From assembly GCF_001969385.1 (NCBI RefSeq), contig NZ_CP014796.1:2311501-2375500 (forward strand): a stretch of 64,000 nucleotides of DNA. Reading direction: 5' to 3'. Below, piece by piece: positions 33,649 to 42,482 of the stretch (positions are counted from its first letter, which is position 1; every line of letters begins with the position of its first letter). A model generated the notes under the pieces. That model did not search any database, was not told where the DNA came from, and saw only the letters and a program-made list of their open reading frames with translations. The stretch is from Salipiger profundus (GTDB lineage Bacteria > Pseudomonadota > Alphaproteobacteria > Rhodobacterales > Rhodobacteraceae). Both the position numbers and the translations under genes were made by a program.

Positions 33649-34518
33649 TCAATACGGCGCCAGCGTCTCCCGCATGTCGCGGAACTCGGCCAGCGCGCGC
33701 ATAGTACGGCCTTCGTCAATGGTTGCCAGGTCGAGGATCACCGTGTTTGTCACCGTCATCGGCACCACAAGGCTTTGCGACTCGCCCGCCTCGCCGCGCG
33801 ACACCGCGATGTGGCGATCGGGGGGCGGGTCCAGTGCGGCGCCGCGCTTATCGGTGAGCGCCAGCGTCGTCGCGCCGCGCACGGCGGCCACCTGCATGAT
33901 CCGCGCAACCGCTTCCGGCAGCTTGCGAAAGTTGATCAGCCACATCACATCGTCGCCGGTCATTCCAGCGACCTGTTCCAGCCATTGATGCTGCATCAGG
34001 GACAGGTCGACCGCGTCGTACCCCGACCGGCGCAAGCGCAGCGCAACGAGGTGGCACAGTGTGGCGGCGTGACTTTGCCCGAACATGAAGATCCGCCGCG
34101 CGCCCAGCAGCGCTTCGGAAAAGCCGCGGATTTCGGCATCGGTCACGCTGGCGCGCAAGCTTTCCAGCGCCGTGATCTCGCTGTCCAGAACCGAGGACAG
34201 AAGCCCGCTGTCCCCCGCCTTGGCCAGCCGGGCGGCGATACGGGCAGTGGGGTCCTCGAACTCGCCCTTGCCCTCGACCAGCCGCTGCTGAAGGAAGGCC
34301 CGGAACTCCGGGTATCCCTTGAACCCCAGCCGCCGTGCCAGCCTCACCGCCGAGGCGGGATGCACCCCGGCGCGAAAGCTCACCTCTTTGCCGTTCTCCA
34401 TCGCCGCGCGGATCGGATCGCGGACCATCACGCCAAGGATGCGGGCGTCCGCCTCGGTCAACTGGTCCGAGTGGCGGGTGATGAGGTCGTCCAGAAACGC
34501 GGAGTCGGGGTTTTGCAT
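33649..34518 (-). CDS. RpiR/MurR-family transcriptional regulator
   Basis: A 289-residue protein: N-terminal HTH_6 domain (residues about 5-80, with VSFRAGVHPASAVRLARRLG and YPEFRAFLQQRL) and a C-terminal SIS domain (about 115-250, ARRIFMFGQSHAATLCHLVA). RpiR proteins sense phosphorylated sugars. It follows ugpC at 55 bp on the same strand, as the last gene of the ugp operon, so it probably controls glycerophosphodiester or glycerol-phosphate use. ATG 34518 (MQNPDSAFLDD) was chosen; the frame upstream overlaps ugpC. Confidence 0.9.
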   Translation of the reverse strand: MQNPDSAFLDDLITRHSDQLTEADARILGVMVRDPIRAAMENGKEVSFRAGVHPASAVRLARRLGFKGYPEFRAFLQQRLVEGKGEFEDPTARIAARLAKAGDSGLLSSVLDSEITALESLRASVTDAEIRGFSEALLGARRIFMFGQSHAATLCHLVALRLRRSGYDAVDLSLMQHQWLEQVAGMTGDDVMWLINFRKLPEAVARIMQVAAVRGATTLALTDKRGAALDPPPDRHIAVSRGEAGESQSLVVPMTVTNTVILDLATIDEGRTMRALAEFRDMRETLAPY

Positions 34519-34573
34519 CGGCAGGAATGATCTCTCAAACGGGCCTTGTCGTCCAGCTCGGCAGGGTGCCGCG

Positions 34574-35596
34574 TCAGACGCGCGCGCCAGTTTGCATGTC
34601 GAACAGATGTGCGGCGGCTGCGTCGTATTCCAGCCAGATCCGGTCACCCGGGGCGGGAAGCTCCTGCCCGCGGTGGGCAATGGCGGACATGACACCCGAC
34701 TGCGTCTGGCAGTGCAACACGACCTCTGATCCGGTCATTTCTGTCAGGGTCAGCCGAGCCTCGATGGACGCGGCGCCCGGTTTCTCGCGGTGCAGCCGCA
34801 GCGTGTCGGGGCGCAGGCCCAGCTCGACCCCGCGTCGCCCGGTCCAGCCCGTGATCGTGTCGGAGGTAACGAAGTTCATCTTCGGCGTGCCAAGGAAAGA
34901 CGCAACGAAGCGGTTCACCGGATGGTCGTAGATCGCAGCCGGTGTGTCGAACTGCTGCAGGTGGCCGTCCTTCATCACCGCGATCCGGTCGGCAAGCGAC
35001 AGTGCCTCTGTCTGGTCGTGGGTCACGAAGACGATGGTGGCGCCCAGCTGCTGATGGATCGTCTTGATCTCGGTCCGCATCGCGTTGCGCAGGGCGTTGT
35101 CGAGGTTCGACAGCGGCTCGTCCATCAGGAAGGTCGAGGTGTCGCGCGCCATGGCGCGGCCCATCGCCACTCGCTGGCGCTGGCCGCCGGATAGCGCGCC
35201 GGGCTTGCGGTCGAGGTAGGGTGTCAGCTGAAGCGTCTCGGCCACCTCACGGGCGCGGGCCTCGCGCGTCTTGCGGGGGACCTTGCGGAGTTCCAGGCCG
35301 AAGGCGATGTTTTCCAGCACTGACATGTGCGGATACAGCGCGTAGTTCTGAAAGATCATCGCGATGTTGCGATCCTGCGGCGCAAGCGCGTTCGCGCGGC
35401 GACCGTCGATGATGATCTCGCCATCCTCGCAGCGTTCCAGCCCGGCAATCAGGCGCAGCAGGGTGGACTTGCCGCAGCCCGAAGGGCCGACGATGACGAC
35501 GAATTCGCCGTCGCCGATGTCGAGGTCGACACCATGCAGGACCCGCGGGCCATTGGCATAGCTCTTGCGGATGTCGCGAAGGGTGATCGAGCTCAT
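34574..35596 (-). CDS. ugpC: sn-glycerol-3-phosphate-type ABC importer, ATP-binding protein
   Basis: A 340-residue UgpC/MalK-type ATPase: Walker A GPSGCGKSTLLRL, Q-loop FQNYALYPHM, signature ALSGGQRQRVAM, Walker B FLMDEPLSNLD, switch THDQTEALS, and a C-terminal OB/TOBE region (about 240-340). It overlaps the phosphodiesterase stop by 4 bp. The gene context (ugpB, ugpA, ugpE, phosphodiesterase) supports the Ugp assignment. Confidence 0.9.
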   Translation of the reverse strand: MSSITLRDIRKSYANGPRVLHGVDLDIGDGEFVVIVGPSGCGKSTLLRLIAGLERCEDGEIIIDGRRANALAPQDRNIAMIFQNYALYPHMSVLENIAFGLELRKVPRKTREARAREVAETLQLTPYLDRKPGALSGGQRQRVAMGRAMARDTSTFLMDEPLSNLDNALRNAMRTEIKTIHQQLGATIVFVTHDQTEALSLADRIAVMKDGHLQQFDTPAAIYDHPVNRFVASFLGTPKMNFVTSDTITGWTGRRGVELGLRPDTLRLHREKPGAASIEARLTLTEMTGSEVVLHCQTQSGVMSAIAHRGQELPAPGDRIWLEYDAAAAHLFDMQTGARV

Positions 35597-36360
35597 GCTG
35601 CCGTCTCCTTAAGGAATGCATCGCGGCGGGCGATGGCAAGGCTGGGGCGGTCGGTGGTGAACACCTTGGCGCCCAGACGCAGGGCGTGGTCGATCTGCGC
35701 GGCCGTATGGGCGGCCCAGCAGCCGAACTCCAGCCCCGTGCCCTGAAGGTGATCGCGCAGCGTTTCCGTGGCGGTGTCTACGTTGACGCCGATCTCGGGG
35801 ATGCCATGACCCTTCGCCAGGTCCGCCACGGCGCTGGCACCAAGCTGGGTAAGCACTGGGGGGCTCACCAACCAAAGCAGGGGCCGGTCGGTGACATCGC
35901 GCAGTTCGTCGAGGGTTGGCAAGAGGAACGAGGTGAAGCCGGTTTTCGCCAGCATCCCGCAGCGTTCGATCTCGGCCACGACGCGGTGCGCGAAATCGGC
36001 ATAGGCCACGCCGCCCGGTCCCGGCTTGATCTCGCAGCGCAGCGTGACGCGACTGTCTCTGTAGATGTCGCACAGCTCGGAAAGCGAGATCGGGTGCTGC
36101 CCGCCGGAATAGTCGATGACCGCGGCGCGCACTGCCGCCTCGGGCAGATCGCGGATCGCGCCCGTGCGGTCGGTGGTCCGGTCCAGCGTGGCGTCATGGT
36201 GTACCATGATCGCGCCGTCGGCGGTGGGATGGACGTCGAACTCCACCTCGTCCACGGCCATCGCGGCGGTGGTGCGGAAGCCGTGCGGCGTGCTGTCGCC
36301 GAATTCCAGCGTGCCACCCCGGTGCGAGGCGATACGGGTGACAAGGGAAAGATCAGTCAT
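35593..36360 (-). CDS. ugpQ: Glycerophosphodiester phosphodiesterase
   Basis: A 255-residue GDPD-family enzyme starting MTDLSLVTRIASHRGG. Key residues appear in ASHRGG (catalytic His, Arg), DEVEFDVHPTADGAIMVHHD (E-x-D metal ligands and second His), TLDRTTDRTGAI, and RCEIKPGPG (E and K). It cleaves glycerophosphodiesters to sn-glycerol-3-phosphate and alcohol. No signal peptide, so it acts in the cytoplasm on imported diesters, as UgpQ does. Lies between ugpE and ugpC. Confidence 0.93.
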   Translation of the reverse strand: MTDLSLVTRIASHRGGTLEFGDSTPHGFRTTAAMAVDEVEFDVHPTADGAIMVHHDATLDRTTDRTGAIRDLPEAAVRAAVIDYSGGQHPISLSELCDIYRDSRVTLRCEIKPGPGGVAYADFAHRVVAEIERCGMLAKTGFTSFLLPTLDELRDVTDRPLLWLVSPPVLTQLGASAVADLAKGHGIPEIGVNVDTATETLRDHLQGTGLEFGCWAAHTAAQIDHALRLGAKVFTTDRPSLAIARRDAFLKETAA

Positions 36361-36395
36361 TGCGATGTCTTCTTGTTGGTGTTTCGGGGCCGCGC

Positions 36396-37220
36396 TCATT
36401 TCACCGCTCCCATCGTGATGCCGCGCACGAGGTGGCGCTCGACGAGGACGAAGCCCAGCAGGACCGGCAGGATGGTGATCGTCGATGCCGCCATGACCAG
36501 CGGCCAATCGATCACGTCCTCGCCCGGGTTCACGCGGTACAGCCGCGCCAGCCCGATTTGCAGGGTGAAGAGGTCGCTTTCGCTGATCGCGACCAGCGGC
36601 CAGATGTAGTTGTTCCACTCGGCGATGAACAATTGCAGCGCCATCGAGAAGATCGCCGGCTTCGAGATCGGCACGATCACCCGCCACAGCACTTTCAGTG
36701 GCGTCGCCCCGTCCATGTAGGCCGCCTCGTCCAGCGCGCGGGGGATTCCGCGGATGTACTGGCGCAGGAAGAAGGCGGCGAAGCCCGAGGAGATCGCAGG
36801 CAGGATAAGGCCCGCATAGCTGTCCAGCATCCCGGCGCGCGCCAGCGTCAGATAATTCGGGATCAGCGTGATGTGGCTGGGGATCATCAGCGTCGCCACC
36901 ACGGCACCGAACATCAGGTTGCCACCCCGGAATTCGAACCGGGCAAAGGCGAAGGCGGCCATCGTGGCGAACGAGATGCCCAGCAGCGTCACGATCCCCG
37001 ACACGATCACCGAGTTCAGCAGATATCGGGCGAAGTTGTACTGCCCGACCGCCACGTCGTAGTTGCGCAGGGTGAAGTCGACCCCGCCGGAGTAATAGGC
37101 ATCCGAAGTCTGGAAGCTCATCCAGATGGAATAGAGCACCGGCGACAGGAAGATGACGGCGGCCAGCAGCGTGAGGCCATTGATGAGCCAAAGGGCGCGG
37201 GCGGACGTTTCACGAGTCAT
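36396..37220 (-). CDS. ugpE: ABC importer permease UgpE-like
   Basis: A 274-residue permease with six helices and the coupling motif EAAYMDGATPLKVLWRVIVP at about residues 190-210; the ending FVLVERHLVRGITMGAVK is typical of MalG/UgpE proteins. Overlaps ugpA by 11 bp. Forms the channel with UgpA. Confidence 0.92.
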   Translation of the reverse strand: MTRETSARALWLINGLTLLAAVIFLSPVLYSIWMSFQTSDAYYSGGVDFTLRNYDVAVGQYNFARYLLNSVIVSGIVTLLGISFATMAAFAFARFEFRGGNLMFGAVVATLMIPSHITLIPNYLTLARAGMLDSYAGLILPAISSGFAAFFLRQYIRGIPRALDEAAYMDGATPLKVLWRVIVPISKPAIFSMALQLFIAEWNNYIWPLVAISESDLFTLQIGLARLYRVNPGEDVIDWPLVMAASTITILPVLLGFVLVERHLVRGITMGAVK

Positions 37221-38079
37221 AATGAACCCTCCGGCCGATCACGCGGGCCTTCACCAGGGCCAGCGCAATCAGGAAGATGAACAGCAGCACGGCCAGCGCA
37301 GACCCAGTGCCGATGTCGAACAGGGTAAAGCCCACGCGGTAGAGCATGTTGACGATCATGTCGGTCGCGCCCGCAGGACCGCCGCGTGTCATCACGTCGA
37401 CGATGGTGAACACCTGGAACGCGTCGATCACCGAGATCACCAGCAGGAAATACGTGGTCGGCATCACCAGCGGGAAGGTCACGCGCCGGAACACATGGAA
37501 CCGGCGACCGCCGTCCACCGCCGCCGCGTCGTAGTATTCCATCGAAATCGCCTGTAGCCCGGCGGTGTAGATGATGACGTCATAGCCGAGCTGTTTCCAC
37601 GTGTTCACGAAGATGATGACGTACAGCGCAAGGTGCGGGTCCTGCATCCACGGCACCTTGTCGAAGCCCAGCAGGGCAATGAACCCATTGATCGCGCCGT
37701 AATCGGTCGAGAACACCCAGCTGAACACCACCGCGATTGACACGGTGGAGGTGACGGCGGGCAGGAAGATCGCGCCCCGCGAGATGCGCGACACCGCAGT
37801 CTCGCGGATCAGGAACGAGGCCACCGCCAGCGCCAGCGCCAGCCGCAGCGGCACCGAGATGAGCGCGAAGACCGCCGTGACCTTCAGCGAATTCCAGAAA
37901 TCGCGCGTGGTCAGCAGCAGGCGGTAATTGTCGAGCCCGACCCACGGCTTGGTCGGCGACATGAAATCCCACTCGCGGAACGACAGGTTCACGCTTTGCA
38001 GGATCGGGTAGTAGGTGAAGACCGCCATGAAGCCCAGAAGGGGCAGCACGAACAGGTAGGGTGTCAGTTTGCGAAGCAT
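37210..38079 (-). CDS. ugpA: ABC importer permease UgpA-like
   Basis: A 289-residue permease with six helices, N-terminal LTPYLFVLPLLGFMAVFTYY and coupling loop YDAAAVDGGRRFHVFRRVTF (EAA type). It follows ugpB after 90 bp containing a strong hairpin. MalF/UgpA group. Confidence 0.92.
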   Translation of the reverse strand: MLRKLTPYLFVLPLLGFMAVFTYYPILQSVNLSFREWDFMSPTKPWVGLDNYRLLLTTRDFWNSLKVTAVFALISVPLRLALALAVASFLIRETAVSRISRGAIFLPAVTSTVSIAVVFSWVFSTDYGAINGFIALLGFDKVPWMQDPHLALYVIIFVNTWKQLGYDVIIYTAGLQAISMEYYDAAAVDGGRRFHVFRRVTFPLVMPTTYFLLVISVIDAFQVFTIVDVMTRGGPAGATDMIVNMLYRVGFTLFDIGTGSALAVLLFIFLIALALVKARVIGRRVHYDS

Positions 38080-38126
38080 ATCGGGAAGAGTGCCTTGGGC
38101 GCGGGGACCACGGGACCGGACGGGAA

Positions 38127-38149
38127 AGGGGCCCCGTAGCGGGGCCCCT
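38127..38149 (-). terminator. Intercistronic hairpin between ugpB and ugpA
   Basis: AGGGGCCCCG and CGGGGCCCCT are perfect 10-bp arms with a 3-nt loop and no T-run. In this position such hairpins usually protect the upstream mRNA or cause partial termination, keeping binding protein in excess over permeases. Confidence 0.65.
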
Positions 38150-38169
38150 GACCGGTGGCTCGGGCGCGG

Positions 38170-39438
38170 TTACTGGCCCACGCGGCCCGCCTCGACGCGG
38201 GTGCGCTTGGCGAAGTCGGCAAGTGTGTCCTCGACGTCGCGCTGACCCAGCGCCATCGCCTGCCACATGTCGTACTCAGTGGCGCGCATCCAGGTCACGA
38301 CCGGCGGGCGCGGACGGCCGCGGGCGACATCCAGCTGCTCGATCGACACCCGGATGCCCGGCTCGTTCTCAAGCGTCTCGGCTGCCAGCGGCTGGTCTGC
38401 GGTGTTGCGGTTGATCGGCATATAGCCGGTGCCCGCGAACCAGATCGCGTTCGATTCCGCCGACGCGGCGAAGCTGATGAACTCGTAAGCCGCGTCCTGC
38501 ACTTCGGCGTCCGCCGTCGACAGGATACCGATGCCGGCCCCCCCGATCGGTGCGGCGCAGACCTTGTTGCAGGGCAGCGGGCGCACGATCAGATCATCGC
38601 CCAGCGACGCCTTGGACTGGCGGTAATTGCCGGTCGAATTCAGCATGATTCCGACCTTGCCCGCGAAGAACGCGTCGCGGCCGGTCTTCTCGTCGGTCAC
38701 GTTGTCGGCCGAGGCGACTCCGTGCTCATGCACCAAAGACGCCATCCATTCATAGGCCTCGACGGTGTTCGGCGCATCGATCAGGACCTCGCCCGACACG
38801 CTGTCGATCAGGTCACTGTCATTGTCCATGATCAGGCCCCAGCGCGCGAACTGGCCGGGCGCCGCGATGCCATAGATGCCCTCGTCGCCCAACGCACCCT
38901 GGATCTTCTGCGCGGCGGCGAGGATCTCGTCATAGGTGGTCAGCGGCGTGTCCTCAGGCAGGCCTGCGCGCTCGAAGATGTCCTTGTTGACATAGGTGAC
39001 CGGGGTCGAGCTGTTGAAGGGCACGATATAGTTCTTGCCTTCGTAGACGCCGACCTCGCGGGCGAAGTCGAACAGTTCGTCCTTGAGTGGATCGGCTTCG
39101 AGGTAATCTGTCAGGTCCATCAGCACGCCGCGATCGGCGAACAGGCCGTAGCGGGTGACTTCCATGATGACGGCATCGGGGCCACGGCCAGCGGGGATGG
39201 CGGCTTGCAGGCGAGCGACGATGTCATTGTAGTTGCCGACATGCTCGGCTTCGATGGTGATGCCGGGGTTGGCTTCTTCGAAGTTGGCGATGATCTCGGC
39301 CAGCGCGTCACCGGACGAGCCGCCGAAGCTGTGCCAGAATTCGACGGTGACCTCTGCCGCTGCAAGAGAGGTCGAGCCAAGCAGGGCAGCAAGGCCCATC
39401 CCGGCGACACGGGTAAGTTTTCTGTCCAAGGGGACCAC
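38170..39438 (-). CDS. ugpB: sn-glycerol-3-phosphate-type ABC binding protein
   Basis: A 422-residue periplasmic protein. The signal peptide (residues 1-28, GMGLAALLGSTSLAAA, cleavage before EVTVEFWHS) leads into a UgpB/MalE-type fold: VEFWHSFGGSSGDALAEII at the start matches the Ugp opening, then VGNYNDIVARLQAAIPAGRG and YVNKDIFERAGLPEDTPLT. First gene of the operon ugpB-ugpA-ugpE-ugpQ-ugpC-rpiR. The promoter region (39439-39540) is A/T-rich with a weak Pho-box-like CCGTCAA word, too degenerate to call. Confidence 0.92.
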   Translation of the reverse strand: MVPLDRKLTRVAGMGLAALLGSTSLAAAEVTVEFWHSFGGSSGDALAEIIANFEEANPGITIEAEHVGNYNDIVARLQAAIPAGRGPDAVIMEVTRYGLFADRGVLMDLTDYLEADPLKDELFDFAREVGVYEGKNYIVPFNSSTPVTYVNKDIFERAGLPEDTPLTTYDEILAAAQKIQGALGDEGIYGIAAPGQFARWGLIMDNDSDLIDSVSGEVLIDAPNTVEAYEWMASLVHEHGVASADNVTDEKTGRDAFFAGKVGIMLNSTGNYRQSKASLGDDLIVRPLPCNKVCAAPIGGAGIGILSTADAEVQDAAYEFISFAASAESNAIWFAGTGYMPINRNTADQPLAAETLENEPGIRVSIEQLDVARGRPRPPVVTWMRATEYDMWQAMALGQRDVEDTLADFAKRTRVEAGRVGQ

Positions 39439-39892
39439 CTTTTTGCAATTTGGGTTGCACGTTGTTTCGGTGGTCGGGATAGTCGCGCTATGTGACGGAA
39501 AATCGAACGATACGTTAAGATTTGTTGACGGCCCACCGGTGTTGGGGGGGCATCAGGTCTGGGCGACCGGTGCTCGGCGGGCTTTGGTCGAGGCGGAGAA
39601 GTCGGCGAAAGTTCGGTTTCTGCAATCAAGTTTGCAGCTCTCCATTGGCCGGTTCGCCCCGACTTTCTTCCGTCCCGCGGCATGATACCGGCAGGGGGGG
39701 CGTCGCAATCGCGCGACGAATTTCCGATGCAATCCGGACCCAGGCAAGTCGGAGTGGGCAGGTAACGGCAGCTTTGTCCGCGGAGCTGGCCTTGGCGTGC
39801 CAGATCTTGCTGCAGGATGCCACCGATGTCCGGTTTGGCGAAGCCGCGACGCAGCGCGGGCAGCCAGACGAATGACCGCAGTGGGCCGATCG
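39439..39892. other. ugp promoter region and repeat copy 3
   Basis: No gene supported. The first ~100 bp upstream of ugpB must hold its promoter. The right part (39763-39887) is the third copy of the dispersed intergenic repeat. Confidence 0.45.
39763..39887 (+). repeat. Dispersed intergenic repeat, copy 3
   Basis: AACGGCAGCTTTGTCC, CTGGCCTTGG, and GGATGCCACCGATGTCCGGT align in order with 14199-14270; the similarity continues more weakly through GAAGCCGCGACGCAGCG. Confidence 0.55.
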
Positions 39893-40159
39893 CTACTGCC
39901 GGAACGGAATGACGTTCGAACCGCCGTTGGCGAAGGCGACCGCACCTTCACTGCGAATGGTGCTAATTGCCTCCTCGAATGCCGCTTGGTCGTCTTCGAA
40001 GAGATCATCCCAAACAATGGATGTCCCGTCTTCGGTAACGACTTCCAGAGACCAACCGTCCCCACCTTCGAGTTTGTAGATATCCACCTTGAACGGCACG
40101 CCATCCTCGACGACGCGCTGGGAGGCGCTGGAGATGACAAGGTTGGGTTCGCGTTCCAT
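39893..40159 (-). CDS. Conserved hypothetical small protein (88 aa)
   Basis: An acidic 88-residue protein, MEREPNLVISSASQRVVEDG then VDIYKLEGGDGWSLEVVTED and DDLFEDDQAAFEEAI, with clear coding character and a predicted beta-rich fold. ATG 40159 follows GAGGTG. Similar small proteins are familiar from alphaproteobacterial genomes but have no assigned function. Monocistronic, downstream of the HNH gene on the same strand at 159 bp. Confidence 0.7.
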   Translation of the reverse strand: MEREPNLVISSASQRVVEDGVPFKVDIYKLEGGDGWSLEVVTEDGTSIVWDDLFEDDQAAFEEAISTIRSEGAVAFANGGSNVIPFRQ

Positions 40160-40318
40160 GTGAGCACCTCTTGGATCTTCCGCGGATGATAGAAGCACTG
40201 ATGACGGAAGCCAATGTCCGCAAAGCGGGATGCTGTCGCAGCATCTGCAGTTACCTGTCGATGGCGGCTCTGGGCCGTCTGGTGTCTGATGATTGTCGTT
40301 CCGCAGTTTCGGTGCCTG

Positions 40319-41800
40319 CTATCCACCTTCCATGTCATCGCCACGAACGACGCTAACCAACCTGCGGAACTCAGCGTCATCAGATGCCTGCTTCCAGAAG
40401 TTGATGAAGCGGCAGACCAATTGCAGGTTCTCCTTGGCGTAGTGCCCATTGCTGTCGATGCGGTCCAGGGAGGGCAGCATGTTGTCGTCAGTCTGTGCGC
40501 CCCGGAACTGGAACGGCAAGCCGGTGATGGCGCAGCGGTCTTCCTGGATGGTGAGCAGGTCCCGGATCAGCTTGTCCAACTCCGCGTCGGACATGTGCAG
40601 CTCCTTGTTCTTGACCGTCGTCGGGACCACCTGGCCGTTGGAGTTGAAGACCGTCTTGCCCACCGAATACTTAATGTCGGCAATCGATTTCTCCCGGGCG
40701 CCGAGGTAGCGCGCATCGGCCTTTTCACCTTTTGCCAGTTCGCCTTTGGCTTCTTTACGCAACAGGGTCGAGAACAGCCACAGCAAAGAATGGGCGTCTA
40801 TCAGGCGGACGTGGTCCAGTCCTGCCTGATCCGCGATTGGCTTGCGGAGGGCATTCAAGATCCTGTTGAACTGGCTGTAGTTCTCCCAGGTGCAATTGCG
40901 CAGGGTGCGGAATTCCAGGCCGATCTCGCCGAAGACATGGTCGAAGCCGGTGGGCTGGATCGGCATGAAGCGATCCATGTCCTTGAGGAAGAACAGGTAG
41001 GCCATCAGCGGGTATTTCGCGTCGGTCGCCTTGCTCAATTCGTCGAACAACTCGCCTTCGTCCCGGTCGGTTCGATAGAGCTGGAACAACAGGCGTTCGA
41101 GGGTTTGCAGGCCGGTGCCTGTTGTCGCCGCTTCGATCAGGGCGCGGTGGTCGCGGTTGGCGTGGCCATATTGGTTCCGCCAGAACACCAAGTTGTTCTT
41201 CAGGTCGCCATGTGTCGCCTGGATTTCGATGGCGTCGATGACCTTGGCGACGATGGCGCCGGAGCCAATCCGATCTTCCGTCCAAGTTTCAGCGCCGAGG
41301 CGGATCAAGGCCTCGGCGCGGAGGCGGGGCTTGTAGCTTTCCCAGGCGGCGATAAGTCCTTCGTCAAACCGCGTAAAAGGGGCGTCGAAGGCGGAAATCA
41401 GCGACTGGAAGCGAGCGAAGGCGCTGGTGAAATCCAAGCCCTCCAGCAGATCAGGCGCTTTGGGTGCTTTGGCCGGCGCGCCGTCGTACCAGTCGAGGAA
41501 GTGCTGAAGGGCTGTCAGGCTGTCGATTTCCACGCGCTGCGTGTCAGGCCGCTTCAAGGGCGAAAGGGGCCCGTTGATGTTCGAGTTGCCGTTGTTTCGT
41601 TCGGTCAGAAGCGCGACGCCGTCCAGATGAGGTGGCGCGGGTGGTTGAAACCAGACACGAGTGGTCTGGTTCGTGCGGTGGATGGCAAGGACGCGCCCGA
41701 CTGGGTTTCGGAAACCGATGATGTAGTCGGTCGGTGCCTTTGCGGGATCACCGTAGCGGGAACGGAGGAGGCGTTCTGCCTCGGCGGGGGCAAGAGTCAT
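40319..41800 (-). CDS. HNH-type endonuclease protein
   Basis: A 493-residue protein whose C-terminal ~90 residues form an HNH/GmrSD-like nuclease: EDRCAITGLPF, DNMLPSLDRIDSNGHYAKEN and LQLVCRFINFWK (the D-R-I-D-x-N-x-Y-x-x-x-N pattern with Cys metal ligand). The N-terminal ~110 residues include IIGFRNPVGRVLAIHRTNQT; the middle is helical and unrecognised. ATG 41800 (MTLAPAEAERLL) is 59 bp after an AddA/UvrD-type nuclease remnant on the same strand. The pairing suggests a restriction or anti-phage locus that has decayed; that is inference. Confidence 0.75.
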   Translation of the reverse strand: MTLAPAEAERLLRSRYGDPAKAPTDYIIGFRNPVGRVLAIHRTNQTTRVWFQPPAPPHLDGVALLTERNNGNSNINGPLSPLKRPDTQRVEIDSLTALQHFLDWYDGAPAKAPKAPDLLEGLDFTSAFARFQSLISAFDAPFTRFDEGLIAAWESYKPRLRAEALIRLGAETWTEDRIGSGAIVAKVIDAIEIQATHGDLKNNLVFWRNQYGHANRDHRALIEAATTGTGLQTLERLLFQLYRTDRDEGELFDELSKATDAKYPLMAYLFFLKDMDRFMPIQPTGFDHVFGEIGLEFRTLRNCTWENYSQFNRILNALRKPIADQAGLDHVRLIDAHSLLWLFSTLLRKEAKGELAKGEKADARYLGAREKSIADIKYSVGKTVFNSNGQVVPTTVKNKELHMSDAELDKLIRDLLTIQEDRCAITGLPFQFRGAQTDDNMLPSLDRIDSNGHYAKENLQLVCRFINFWKQASDDAEFRRLVSVVRGDDMEGG

Positions 41801-41859
41801 TCGGCGGCTTTCAGGGTGTAGGAGGTGAGGGCCAGCGCCAACTGGCTTTGCGCAGGGTG

Positions 41860-42381
41860 TCACATGATGGGCGAGCCCCATGCAAGCGTGCCCGACCCTA
41901 GAAAGTGGATGCCCGCACGCGCCAGCCGGGTTTCAGGGCGGAGCGTCGAAAGTGCGCCGACATATGCTCCTAGTTGGGCAAGGTACGGCTGGGCAGCTTC
42001 GATAGGGGAGCCCGGTGCAGGCGATTTGTAGTCGATGATAACTGCTTCTCGCCCATCTTGGCTCAGGCCGAGGAGATCGACCGTGCCGCGGACCCGGGTG
42101 CCGCCTGCAATCTCTGTGTCGAATGGAAGCTCAGGGTGCAAGTCGGTGAAGCCATGCTCTGCCAATGTCTCACGCAGGCTTCTCGCCTGTTCCGCGAGAG
42201 CTGCGAGGGTCTCTGGCGAGAGGCCGGTTGCTGCGCCCAGATCAATTGCCCGGTCAGGGCGCTGTAGAAAGACTCGCATGGCAAGGTGAAGCGCGCTTCC
42301 GCGCTGGCTTGCATCGTCGAAGGCCTCGCGCGGGAGAGCGGCACCAAGGGCATGGGTCTCGAGAGAGCCTGATGAACTCAA
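41860..42381 (-). pseudogene. C-terminal remnant of an AddA/UvrD-type helicase-nuclease
   Basis: About 173 codons matching the RecB-type PD-(D/E)XK nuclease end of AddA-like helicases: RGSALHLAMRVFL (conserved His), LPFDTEIAGGTRVRGTVDLL (Asp) and EAVIIDYKSPAPGS (D-x-K). The whole helicase part (normally many hundreds of residues) is missing; the frame begins abruptly with TTG 42381 near the next gene. It is therefore a truncated gene, possibly still translated. Confidence 0.65.
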
Positions 42382-42482
42382 GCAACAGGTTCAGGAGAAC
42401 TTCCGGTCACTCGCTACGGCACGGTAGAATGGACAAAGTTTTCCCGATTTACGGGACCGCCATGCCTTGAGGAGCCAGATGT

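Noticed and set aside
39439..39540. Pho box upstream of ugpB
   Set aside because: Only one partial half-site (CCGTCAA) is present; the second half deviates too much from CTGTCAT.
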